A stretch of DNA of 64,000 bases. It comes from Bradyrhizobium paxllaeri (GTDB lineage Bacteria > Pseudomonadota > Alphaproteobacteria > Rhizobiales > Xanthobacteraceae). The notes beneath the pieces were generated by a model, which was not told where the DNA came from, did not search any database, and was given only the letters and a program-made list of their open reading frames with translations. The stretch spans positions 8,092,501 to 8,156,500 of the forward strand of contig NZ_CP042968.1 in the NCBI RefSeq assembly GCF_001693515.2, written 5' to 3'. A program made the position numbers and the translations under genes. Each line of letters opens with the position of its first letter. Within the stretch, counting starts at the first letter, position 1. Below are positions 10,411 through 21,420 of this stretch, piece by piece.

Positions 10411-11598
10411 ATGACGGAAACGGCCGACGAACTGAGCACGCCGCTCGGGCAGAAAACGGAGCGCAAGAAGCGCCGGTTTCGACTGCCGTTCACCGCGATG
10501 CAGGCGTTGGCGGTGCTGCTCGGCCTGTTCCTGGTCGGCTTCCTGACCGTCGCCCTCTTTGTCGATAATCCGCTGGGTGGGGAGCCCGTCGCCCGTATCG
10601 CCTTGCGCACGCCGGCGACGGACGACAAGCAGCCTGTCACCGAGAAGGCTACGAAATCGGCACCCGTGCAAGCCCCGGCCGGCGACAACAAGACCGTCAC
10701 CATCATCGACGGCTCCAGCGGCAAGCGCCAGGACATCGTGATCGGCGGCGACGCCGGCGACAAGGCAGGCGCGGAATCCGCGCCGGCAAGCCCGATGGCC
10801 GGCATCGATCAGCGGCTGCTGGAAAAGTCGAAGTACGGCATGATCCCGGTGGTGGCCGACGGCCTCAAGCCCTTCACGGTCTACGCGGCCGACGCCGACC
10901 GCATCAAGGCCGCCAGGATGCCGGTGATCGCCATTGTGGTCGGCGGCCTCGGCGTCGGCGCCGCCAAGACCACCGATGCCATCATGAAACTGCCGCCGGC
11001 CGTGACGCTGGCCTTCACGCCTTACGGCGCGGACCCCGCCAAACTGGCCGAGCGGGCCCGGGCGCAGCGCCACGAGATCCTGCTGCAGGTTCCGATGGAG
11101 CCGTTCGACTATCCCGATAACGATCCCGGACCGCAGACCCTGCTGACGACGCTGACGCCAGAGCAGAACATCGACCGGCTCTACTGGCACCTCAGCCGCT
11201 TTCAAGGTTATGCCGGGATTGCCAACTTCATGGGCGCACGTTTCACGGCAACCGACACCGTGATGCAGCCGATCATCCGCGAGGCGGCCAAGCGCGGCCT
11301 CGGCTATCTTGATGACGGCTCCTCGCCGCGCAGCGCCGCCGGATCGCTCACGGCGGCGCAATCGATGCCTTTCGCCAAGGCCGATTTTACCATCGACACC
11401 GTACCGACCTCGGCCGAGATCGACCGGACGCTGGTCAAGCTGGAGACGCTCGCCAAGGAACGCGGAATGGCGGTGGGCGTCGCCTCGGCCCTGCCGATTT
11501 CGATCGATCGCCTTGCCGCCTGGATCAAGACGCTGGACAGCCGCGGCATCATGCTTGTGCCATTGACAACGGCGATGCTGAAATCAAAATCAGGCTAG
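10411..11598 (+). CDS. Divergent polysaccharide deacetylase family protein (YibQ-like)
   Basis: The 395-residue protein has one N-terminal membrane segment (about residues 30-52, ALAVLLGLFLVGFLTVALFV), a low-complexity linker, and a C-terminal domain of the divergent polysaccharide deacetylase type (PF04748): PVIAIVVGGLGVGAAKTTDA, LPPAVTLAFTPYG, HEILLQVPMEP and GARFTATDTVMQPII. The real substrate of these proteins is unknown; they usually sit with envC and ctpA, as here, which points to envelope work. ATG 10411 is chosen because GGGGAGG precedes it; the longer frame from 10333 runs back towards the ctpA terminator. Confidence 0.87.
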   Translation: MTETADELSTPLGQKTERKKRRFRLPFTAMQALAVLLGLFLVGFLTVALFVDNPLGGEPVARIALRTPATDDKQPVTEKATKSAPVQAPAGDNKTVTIIDGSSGKRQDIVIGGDAGDKAGAESAPASPMAGIDQRLLEKSKYGMIPVVADGLKPFTVYAADADRIKAARMPVIAIVVGGLGVGAAKTTDAIMKLPPAVTLAFTPYGADPAKLAERARAQRHEILLQVPMEPFDYPDNDPGPQTLLTTLTPEQNIDRLYWHLSRFQGYAGIANFMGARFTATDTVMQPIIREAAKRGLGYLDDGSSPRSAAGSLTAAQSMPFAKADFTIDTVPTSAEIDRTLVKLETLAKERGMAVGVASALPISIDRLAAWIKTLDSRGIMLVPLTTAMLKSKSG

Positions 11599-11692
11599 AG
11601 ATCAAGCTGATGGCGGCGAACCGGACTTTCCCGACTGCGCCAGTCAGACCGATTGTGGGTGACTTGATGCAGGCAAGGGAGAGCTGACGGAA

Positions 11693-12199
11693 ATGGCGCG
11701 CTACGAGGACCTGCCTTACCGGACCTGCGTCGGCATGATGCTGATCAACGCGGCCGGGCTGGTCTTCATCGGCCGCCGCGCCGGCGGCATTGAACATGTC
11801 GATGAAACCCATGTCTGGCAGATGCCGCAGGGCGGGGTCGATCCCGGCGAGGATACCTGGGAGGCCGCCAAGCGCGAGCTTTACGAGGAAACCAGCGTCC
11901 GCTCGGTGGAGAAGCTCGGCGAGGTCCCGGACTGGCTGATCTACGACATTCCACGCACGGTGGCCGGCCGCGCCTGGAAGGGGCGTTATCGCGGGCAACG
12001 GCAGAAATGGTACGCGGTGCGCTTCACCGGCAAAGACGCGGAGATCAATGTCGCCAGCCCCGGCGGCGGCGGACACAAGGCCGAATTCGTGAGCTGGCGT
12101 TGGGAGCCGATGAAGAATCTTCCGACCCTGATCGTTCCGTTCAAGCGGCCGGTCTATGAACGCGTGGTCAAGGAATTTTCCAGCCTCGCGGGCGGTTAG
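11693..12199 (+). CDS. rppH: RNA pyrophosphohydrolase, Nudix family (copy 1)
   Basis: RppH removes pyrophosphate from the 5' end of triphosphorylated mRNA and so starts RNase E-dependent decay. This 168-residue copy has [20 protein letters not shown] and the Nudix box from [17 protein letters not shown] to YEETSV. Ser replaces the Gly usual after EET. The segment [20 protein letters not shown] is typical of rhizobial RppH (formerly ialA or nudH). A purine-rich site lies before ATG 11693. A second paralogue follows 50 bases downstream. Confidence 0.9.
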   Translation: MARYEDLPYRTCVGMMLINAAGLVFIGRRAGGIEHVDETHVWQMPQGGVDPGEDTWEAAKRELYEETSVRSVEKLGEVPDWLIYDIPRTVAGRAWKGRYRGQRQKWYAVRFTGKDAEINVASPGGGGHKAEFVSWRWEPMKNLPTLIVPFKRPVYERVVKEFSSLAGG

Positions 12200-12249
12200 T
12201 CCTTTCGCCTCGACGCCTTTTCGCAACGAGAACCGGTGCTTCCATCGAG

Positions 12250-12747
12250 ATGTCCTACAAACCCTATCGGCCCAATGTGGGAATTGCGCTGTTCAACAGC
12301 TCAGGACAGGTGCTGATCGGCCGCCGTTTCCGCGACGACGGGCCGGAAATCATTCTTCCCGGGCTGGAATGGCAGATGCCGCAGGGCGGCATCGACGCCG
12401 ACGAGAACCCGCGCGATGCCGTGATGCGCGAGCTCTGGGAGGAGACCGGGGCGGTCAGCGCCGAATACCTCGGCGAGACCGATTGGATGAATTACGAATT
12501 TCCGCCCTATGACGGTCCGCCCGACCATCGCCTGGCGAAATTCGGCGGTCAGCGGCAGAAATGGTTTGCGCTACGGTTCACCGGCCGCGACGAGGAGATC
12601 GACCCGCTGACGCCGCGCAACGGCCAGCCGGCCGAATTCGATTCCTGGCGCTGGGAAAGGCTGGAACGCGTCGCTGATCTCGTGGTGCCCTTCCGGCGCG
12701 ACGTCTACCGGACCGTGACCCGGCTGTTTGCGGAATTCGCCCGCTAG
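12250..12747 (+). CDS. RNA pyrophosphohydrolase, Nudix family (copy 2)
   Basis: This is a 165-residue paralogue of the preceding gene with a fully canonical Nudix box (GGIDADENPRDAVMRELWEE then TG). It shares YRPNVGIALFNSSGQVLIG, the GQRQKWFALRFTG segment and the C-terminal VPFRRDVYRTV helix with RppH. It probably also acts on nucleotide or RNA 5' ends. Whether copy 1 or copy 2 is the main mRNA decapping enzyme cannot be told from sequence. Confidence 0.88.
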   Translation: MSYKPYRPNVGIALFNSSGQVLIGRRFRDDGPEIILPGLEWQMPQGGIDADENPRDAVMRELWEETGAVSAEYLGETDWMNYEFPPYDGPPDHRLAKFGGQRQKWFALRFTGRDEEIDPLTPRNGQPAEFDSWRWERLERVADLVVPFRRDVYRTVTRLFAEFAR

Positions 12748-12900
12748 GCCCATCAGGCGCGATACGCTACCTCTGAGCTATGGCCGGTCTTCCCGCTTCA
12801 TGGAATAGTTGGGGCGGGCGTTCGCGTATACACTTGACAGCAACCATGGCAGCAGACGAGTTGTTATGGAACAAATCGCAACGCGTGGTGTCTCGCCTAC

Positions 12901-13164
12901 ATGAACGACGTGACTGTGACCAAGCGCCGCCGGAGTTTCGAATGGCGGGTGCATGACCGGAATGGCACGCTGATGTTCAGCGGGCGGGAACGCACCCGTC
13001 CGGCCGCCCGGTACCAAAGCTACCGCCACCTGTTCATGTTGCTGGCCATCGGCCGACGGACGCATGACGTTCGGACTCCCGGGATACTGCCGACGTCGGA
13101 TGAACTGGGCGCGGGCGCGTCATGGACTAGTTCGGCCCGACCGAAAACGGGCCAATCCCGATGA
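12901..13164 (+). CDS. Small hypothetical protein
   Basis: This 87-residue basic protein has a coherent N-terminal half: FEWRVHDRNGTLMFSGRE looks like a short beta-hairpin and RPAARYQSYRHLFMLLA a helix. The second half looks less ordered. Its 3' end overlaps the 3' end of the convergent cyclase gene by 38 bases. There is no strong ribosome binding site before ATG 12901. I recognise no family with certainty. It could be a real small gene whose C-terminus reads into the neighbour, or a chance frame. Confidence 0.45.
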   Translation: MNDVTVTKRRRSFEWRVHDRNGTLMFSGRERTRPAARYQSYRHLFMLLAIGRRTHDVRTPGILPTSDELGAGASWTSSARPKTGQSR

Positions 13165-14761
13165 CCTGACAATTGCTGTCGCGCTTGACGCAATCAGCGA
13201 GCGCTTCGTCGATCGCCGCCTGTTCACTCGCCGCCCTGAACGCCAGTCCCGGCCGGCCAGCCGCGCCGACCGCGACCGCGTTCCAGCCGCTCTGCGCTTC
13301 CGAAATCCGCCGCGCGACATCCTCGCGTGCGTCAGCCGATATCATCGTGCTGCCGGTGGCCCTGAAGAAGCCGGTGACTTTCAGCGTGGTCGGAATCGGC
13401 ACCACGAAATCATCGTTGATCGCGACGACCATGCACGGCACGCCGGCGATTCCTCCGCACGACTCCAGCGCGCGCCGCACCGCTTCCTCCGTCGTCTCGA
13501 GCGCGATGGGAAAGAACACTACGCCGCCGCCGGGTCCGATCGCGAGCGCCTTGTTTCTTCGCGCCGGCACGTAGGCCGCTTCAAGCCGAGCCTTGGCGGG
13601 GTCCCGGGCGAGCGGGACATTCCTCGCGGCGAAGGGCTGCTCGATTGTGGGGTCGCGCCGGACCCAGGGCAATGGCGGCAGCGGCGGTTTGCCATGGGCG
13701 TACACGATCGCATCGCCGACCGCATATAGTTCGCATTTGCGCGGCGATTGCGCGGCTTCCGCGCGCTTCTGGCATTGCTCGACCGCAGCGCTCTTCGCCG
13801 CTTCCTCGCTCGGCTGCGCGGTGACGAATGCATGGAAGCCGCCGACATTGAGCGCGAACGCCTTGAAGTCGGCCGCCGGCGCGTAGTCGGTGGCGAGCGA
13901 GGCGCGCGCCTTGTCGCTGATGAAGGGAATGCTAGCCGCCACAAACTTGTCGGCCGACGCGACCACCGATGGCGACGGCGGTTGCGGCGATGGGCTGTCC
14001 GGGGCTTTGGCTGCAGGCACAGGCACGGTCGCGATCGCAGACGGCGCCGGCGCGGGGCTCGCCATGCTGCCGCGAGACGCGACCTTGGTCGCCGAGGTCT
14101 CCAGCTTGGTGAAATAGAGAAAGCCGCCGACGCCGATCGCGGCGAGGCCGACCACCGTGACCGCAACCGGCCACATCCAGTTCGGCTGCGTGGCGCCTTG
14201 TGGCTTGGCCGGCTTCTTGACCTGCGGCGTCGTGTAGGTGCCGTCCTCGCGGCGCATCGCCACCATATAGGCGTGCACCGGCGTCGGGATGTTCTTCACT
14301 TCCTGCGCGCCGATATCGGCGAACTGCACCGACAACTTGTTGGCAACCTGCTCATGCACGGCACGCGAGACGCAGATGCCGCCGACCTCGGCGAGGCCCT
14401 CCAGCCGCGCGGCGATGTTGACGCCGTCGCCCAGGAGGTCGCCGTCCCGCTCGACCACATCGCCGATGGTGATGCCGATGCGGAATGCCATCTGCCGGCT
14501 GGGCGGGTAGGCCATGTTACGGGTGCGCAGGCTCTCCTGGATATCGATCGCACAGCGCATGGCCTCGACCGCGCTTGGAAATTCGGCGAGCACGGCATCA
14601 CCAGCGGTATTGAAAATGCGGCCGCCGCCCTTGGCGATGAAATCATCGGTGACCTGACGGTAGGACGCCAGGCGACGCAGCGTCTCTTCCTCGTCCTCAG
14701 CAACCAGTCTGGAGTAACCGGCAATATCGGCCGCAAAAATCGCCGCGATCTTGCGCTTCAT
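13127..14761 (-). CDS. Class III adenylate/guanylate cyclase with membrane anchor and three DUF4189-like repeats
   Basis: This is a 544-residue protein. Residues 1-170 form a class III cyclase domain that makes cyclic nucleotide: metal-binding Asp12 (FAADIAGYS) and Asp55 (GDAVLAEF), and transition-state Asn115 and Arg119 (GDGVNIAARLEG). Asn51 stands where many adenylate cyclases have the base-selecting Lys. One membrane segment at about 197-217 follows. A Pro/Ala-rich linker then leads to three similar DUF4189-like units at about 300-354, 404-455 and 494-542, which would be periplasmic. ATG 14761 is chosen because the cyclase domain starts there (MKRKIAAIFAADIAG); the frame continues to 14878 without homology. 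It may couple a periplasmic signal to cyclic nucleotide production. Confidence 0.87.
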   Translation of the reverse strand: MKRKIAAIFAADIAGYSRLVAEDEEETLRRLASYRQVTDDFIAKGGGRIFNTAGDAVLAEFPSAVEAMRCAIDIQESLRTRNMAYPPSRQMAFRIGITIGDVVERDGDLLGDGVNIAARLEGLAEVGGICVSRAVHEQVANKLSVQFADIGAQEVKNIPTPVHAYMVAMRREDGTYTTPQVKKPAKPQGATQPNWMWPVAVTVVGLAAIGVGGFLYFTKLETSATKVASRGSMASPAPAPSAIATVPVPAAKAPDSPSPQPPSPSVVASADKFVAASIPFISDKARASLATDYAPAADFKAFALNVGGFHAFVTAQPSEEAAKSAAVEQCQKRAEAAQSPRKCELYAVGDAIVYAHGKPPLPPLPWVRRDPTIEQPFAARNVPLARDPAKARLEAAYVPARRNKALAIGPGGGVVFFPIALETTEEAVRRALESCGGIAGVPCMVVAINDDFVVPIPTTLKVTGFFRATGSTMISADAREDVARRISEAQSGWNAVAVGAAGRPGLAFRAASEQAAIDEALADCVKRDSNCQVIGIGPFSVGPN

Positions 14762-14874
14762 GAACAGCAGCCCCGACCCCACGTTCCGGTGCGGCAGAAT
14801 GCCGCCAGAAGTTCCCCGGCGCAACTTGCCATCGAAGCCATTCCCGCATGGGGAAGCGAAGCTTTCAGGCCAAC

Positions 14875-14907
14875 ACAAAAAGCGCCCGTCACGGCGTGAC
14901 GAGCGCT
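14875..14907 (-). terminator. Intrinsic terminator of the ATP synthase operon
   Basis: On the minus strand AGCGCTCGTCAC pairs with GTGACGGGCGCT (one G-U pair) and is followed by TTTTTG. It lies about 47 bases after the atpC stop and before the cyclase gene. Confidence 0.8.
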
Positions 14908-14953
14908 GATAGCAACCGGGCCTTCATTCCGCCCCGGAGCGATGCCCCGGGGC

Positions 14954-15361
14954 TTAGTGCATGGCTGTGGCGTTGAGCTCGATCTGGATGCTCTTGTAGT
15001 GGTCGAGCCGCTCGATGGCGTGATCGAGCTCTCCGCCTTCCTTTTCGGCGAGCTTCGCTTCCATCTCGGCGATGGTCTCGGCGAACTGCGCGCGGTCGAC
15101 GTCCTCGATCGAGGTGGCGACATCGGCGAGCACGGTGAGGCCGCTCTCCGACATTTCCGCAAGGCCGCCGAGCACGATCACCTTTTCACGGGTGCCGCCG
15201 GCGATGATGGTCAGGATGCCCGGACGAACCGCGGCCACGACCGGCGCATGTCCGGCGAGCACGCCGAAATCGCCTTCCAGACCGGGAATGTCGACCTGAT
15301 CGACTTCGCCGGAGAAGGCGAGCTTTTCAGGCGAAACGAGATCGAAGTGGAAGGTAGCCAT
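14954..15361 (-). CDS. atpC: ATP synthase F1 subunit epsilon
   Basis: Epsilon is part of the central stalk of F1 and can inhibit ATP hydrolysis. The 135-residue protein starts [20 protein letters not shown] and continues with the beta-sandwich motif [20 protein letters not shown], then [22 protein letters not shown]-terminal helical part follows. It is the last gene of the F1 operon, separated from atpD by 94 bases that carry a short tandem repeat. Confidence 0.95.
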   Translation of the reverse strand: MATFHFDLVSPEKLAFSGEVDQVDIPGLEGDFGVLAGHAPVVAAVRPGILTIIAGGTREKVIVLGGLAEMSESGLTVLADVATSIEDVDRAQFAETIAEMEAKLAEKEGGELDHAIERLDHYKSIQIELNATAMH

Positions 15362-15370
15362 GGAGAACCT

Positions 15371-15405
15371 GCGAGTAGCGAGTAGCGAGTAGCGAGTAGC
15401 GAGTG
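15371..15405. repeat. Tandem 7-base repeat, five units, between atpD and atpC
   Basis: GCGAGTA is repeated in tandem, four exact units and a fifth ending in G. About 23 bases on, at 15429-15453, a degenerate reverse-complement run (CTACTCCCTATTCGCCATTC) could pair with it to give an imperfect hairpin in the atp message. Confidence 0.8.
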
Positions 15406-15455
15406 GGAAGAATGGGAGCGGCGCTATTGGCTACTCCCTATTCGCCATTCGCGCC

Positions 15456-16952
<1,497 letters not shown>

Positions 16953-17831
16953 CTAGACCGCCTCGGCGCCGGAGATGATCTCGATCAGCTCCTTGGTGAT
17001 CTGGGCTTGACGGGTTCGGTTGTAGACCAGGGTTTGCTTGCGGATCATTTCGCCGGCGTTGCGGGTGGCGTTATCCATCGCGCTCATCTGCGCGCCGTAG
17101 AAAGAGGCGTTGTTTTCCAGGAGCGCACGGAAGATCTGCACCGCAAGATTGCGCGGCAACAGCCGCGTCAGAATCTCGTCTTCTTCCGGCTCGTATTCGT
17201 AAGAGGTCGACGGACCGGCATTGGCGGCCGGCTCGTCGACCACCAGCGGAATGACCTGCTGGGCGGTCGGGATCTGCGCGATGACGGACTTGAAGCGCGA
17301 ATAGAACAGCGTGCAGACGTCGAACTCGCCGGCTTCGAACAGTGCCAGCACCTTCCTGGCGACATCCTCGGCGTTGACGAAGCCGAGCTGGCGAACTCCG
17401 CGCAGATCGACATGATCGATGATCTGCTTGTCGAAGGTGCGGCGCAGCTGATCGTAGCCTTTGCGGCCGACGCAGAAAATCTTGACGTCCTTGCCCTGGT
17501 TCATCAGCGACAGCGCCCGCTCGCGAGCCAGACGCACGATTGCCGAATTGAACGCGCCGCACAGGCCGCGTTCGCCGGTGCAGACCAGCAATAGGTGCAC
17601 CTGATCCCTGCCGGTGCCGCCGAGCAGCGCCGGCGCGCCAGGCGAACCGGCGGCAGCCGCGGCGATGTTGGAAATCACCGCATCCATCTTTTCGGCGTAG
17701 GGCCGGGCCGCTTCGGCGGCGCTCTGCGCTCGCCGCAGCTTCGACGCCGCGACCATCTGCATCGCCTTGGTGATCTTCTGCGTCGCCTTCGTCGAGGCGA
17801 TGCGGACCCGCATGTCTTTAAGTGAAGCCAT
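16953..17831 (-). CDS. atpG: ATP synthase F1 subunit gamma
   Basis: Gamma is the rotor shaft of F1. The 292-residue protein begins [20 protein letters not shown], has the conserved [13 protein letters not shown] segment and ends with the C-terminal helix [20 protein letters not shown] and [15 protein letters not shown]. An insert of about 15 residues ([18 protein letters not shown]) near residue 205 resembles that of other alphaproteobacterial gammas. It is separated from atpA by 133 bases that carry a palindromic repeat. Confidence 0.97.
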   Translation of the reverse strand: MASLKDMRVRIASTKATQKITKAMQMVAASKLRRAQSAAEAARPYAEKMDAVISNIAAAAAGSPGAPALLGGTGRDQVHLLLVCTGERGLCGAFNSAIVRLARERALSLMNQGKDVKIFCVGRKGYDQLRRTFDKQIIDHVDLRGVRQLGFVNAEDVARKVLALFEAGEFDVCTLFYSRFKSVIAQIPTAQQVIPLVVDEPAANAGPSTSYEYEPEEDEILTRLLPRNLAVQIFRALLENNASFYGAQMSAMDNATRNAGEMIRKQTLVYNRTRQAQITKELIEIISGAEAV

Positions 17832-17884
17832 TCTCAGTTCACCCTGGCGACCTGTCTCTCAACCCGGTCGCGAACCCCTTAATT

Positions 17885-17963
17885 CGTCATGCCCGGCCTT
17901 GTGCCGGGCATCCACGTCTTTGCTTCATCCACGCCGAAGACGTGGATGGTCGGGACGATGACA
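17885..17963. repeat. Palindromic intergenic repeat (CGTCATGCCCGG family)
   Basis: CGTCATGCCCGGCCTTGTGC with CGGGCATCCACGTCTT is followed by its inverted half AAGACGTGGATGGTCGGGA and GATGAC. It lies inside the F1 operon between atpA and atpG, so it is transcribed. A related short palindrome is at 44638-44672. Confidence 0.75.
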
Positions 17964-17964
17964 G

Positions 17965-20054
<2,090 letters not shown>

Positions 20055-20710
20055 AGACTCGCTCTTTAATTTGCTGTCAAACTCGCAAGGGAAAAACCGT
20101 CGCCACGGGTAGCGGCGCCTAGCGATCCAAGCCCTTGGAATTCAAGCGGGACTTCGATTTTCGACCGGCATGGAGGTGCCGGGATCGGTAAAATCGCGGC
20201 TTTGCTAACATAGCAATCGCGCAGGTGCAACATGACCGCGCGTTCGGGCGATGCCTTGTCGCATGTCGATTTTCAGGCCCGGTTGAAGGTTGTTTTGAGA
20301 CAACTCATCGCGCCGGAATTTGGCCGGGCCCCAAACGGGGTCTCGCACGCGTCACCGAGCGACGCATTGGTTCCAATCGTATTTGCATGGCGGCTATGAG
20401 CCGGCCCCCTCGGAACGAAGCCGGCCGATCTCCTCCATTTGGCCATTACTTGCCTAAATCTTTCCACTCCTAAGGATGACTGTATTAATAAGTAATAGAC
20501 AGTATTTAATGAGTTAAAATTCCGTTAAAGTTCAAGATTACGGAATATCGCCTGATTAGTTGCATCCGGTAACAAGATATGTCAGCCGCCAGTAATCAGG
20601 AACTACTGCCCAATTCATGCCTTATTGCGTGCCCAAACGGCAACCGCTGAAACTGGGACGGGGGTTCCATTTGTCACGCATGTGGCAATACTGTCTGAGG
20701 GACTAGTTTA
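20055..20710. other. 656-base intergenic region between the divergent atpH and rlpA-like genes
   Basis: No convincing gene is seen; the 82-residue frame at 20225-20473 has no recognisable features. The left part should hold the promoter of the F1 operon and the right part that of the rlpA-like gene. The stretch at about 20455-20590 is clearly AT-rich against its surroundings (for example ATTAATAAGTAATAG and TTAAAATTCCGTTAAAG), which suits a regulatory or bendable upstream region. No factor binding site could be named. Confidence 0.6.
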
Positions 20711-21214
20711 ATGTTGCATACCAATAATGTTGTGCCGGGAACTCTAACCCGGTCGCGCACCGCGGTGGCCCTGATCGCCGCAACTCTCCTGGTCGGCGGC
20801 AGCATCACCGAAGCATCCGCCAAATCCAGGCATCACCGTCATCATCACCACCATTCCCATCACGCCAAGGCTCAGCCGGCCGGCGACAACTGGCTGAACG
20901 CCAACGCCTCGATCGGCTCCCAGAGCACCGGGCGCGGCTTCTCGGGAAAGGCTTCCTTTTACGGCAATGAATCCGGCAGCAAGACCGCCTCCGGACAGCG
21001 CTTCAATCAGAACGCCATGACTGCCGCCCACCGCTCGCTGCCGTTCGGCACCAAGCTCCGCGTGACCCATCGCGGCCAGAGCGTGATCGTCACGATCAAC
21101 GACCGTGGCCCCTTCATCAAGGGACGCGTGCTCGACCTCTCCAAGGGCGCTGCCCGCGCCATCGGCCTGACCGGCGCCGGCGTCGGCCACGTCACCGCCG
21201 AGGTCGTTTCCTAA
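20711..21214 (+). CDS. RlpA-like double-psi beta-barrel protein (septal ring lytic transglycosylase family)
   Basis: This is a secreted protein of 167 residues. The signal peptide ends near residue 38 (TAVALIAATLLVGGSITEAS). A striking His-rich stretch follows, nine His in the eleven residues 41-51. The double-psi beta-barrel domain covers about 80-165: GKASFYGNESGSKTASGQRF, AAHRSLPFGTKLRVTH, VTINDRGPFIKGRVLDLS. RlpA proteins cut peptidoglycan strands that lack stem peptides. There is no SPOR domain, so septal targeting is uncertain. The His-rich part could bind metal. A GGGACTAG stretch precedes ATG 20711. Confidence 0.85.
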   Translation: MLHTNNVVPGTLTRSRTAVALIAATLLVGGSITEASAKSRHHRHHHHHSHHAKAQPAGDNWLNANASIGSQSTGRGFSGKASFYGNESGSKTASGQRFNQNAMTAAHRSLPFGTKLRVTHRGQSVIVTINDRGPFIKGRVLDLSKGAARAIGLTGAGVGHVTAEVVS

Positions 21215-21285
21215 AGCGCCAATAGCGCGCCATTTTTCAGTAAGCGTTGCGTTGCGTAACCGTCGCGGAACTTGCAGCGGCAACA

Positions 21286-21317
21286 AAGGCCTGTCGTCGC
21301 AAATGACGGCAGGCCTT
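21286..21317 (+). terminator. Probable terminator of the rlpA-like gene
   Basis: AAGGCCTGTCGTC pairs with GACGGCAGGCCTT (one G-U pair) around a GCAAAT loop. The following sequence GGTTGTTGTT is only moderately T-rich. Confidence 0.6.
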
Positions 21318-21331
21318 GGTTGTTGTTGGGG

Positions 21332-21412
21332 CGTCATTCCGGGGCGCGCGATAGCGCGAACCCGGAATCTCGAGGTTCCGGGTTCGATGCTCCGCATCGC
21401 CCCGGAACGACG
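21332..21412. repeat. Palindromic intergenic repeat (CGTCATTCCGGGGC family), copy 1
   Basis: The element opens with CGTCATTCCGGGGCGCGCGA and closes with GCATCGCCCCGGAACGAC, with CCCGGAATCTCGAGGTTCCGG in between (in two halves). Other copies are at 37338-37430 and 53100-53203. It lies between the rlpA-like gene and the 3' end of priA. Confidence 0.8.
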
Positions 21413-21420
21413 GCTCGCGA

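Noticed and set aside
15371..15405. Tandem GCGAGTA units as a CRISPR array
   Set aside because: The units are 7 bases with no spacers and no cas genes are present.
20225..20473. Plus-strand 82-residue frame between atpH and the rlpA-like gene
   Set aside because: Residue composition is irregular, there is no domain, and no ribosome binding site is seen.
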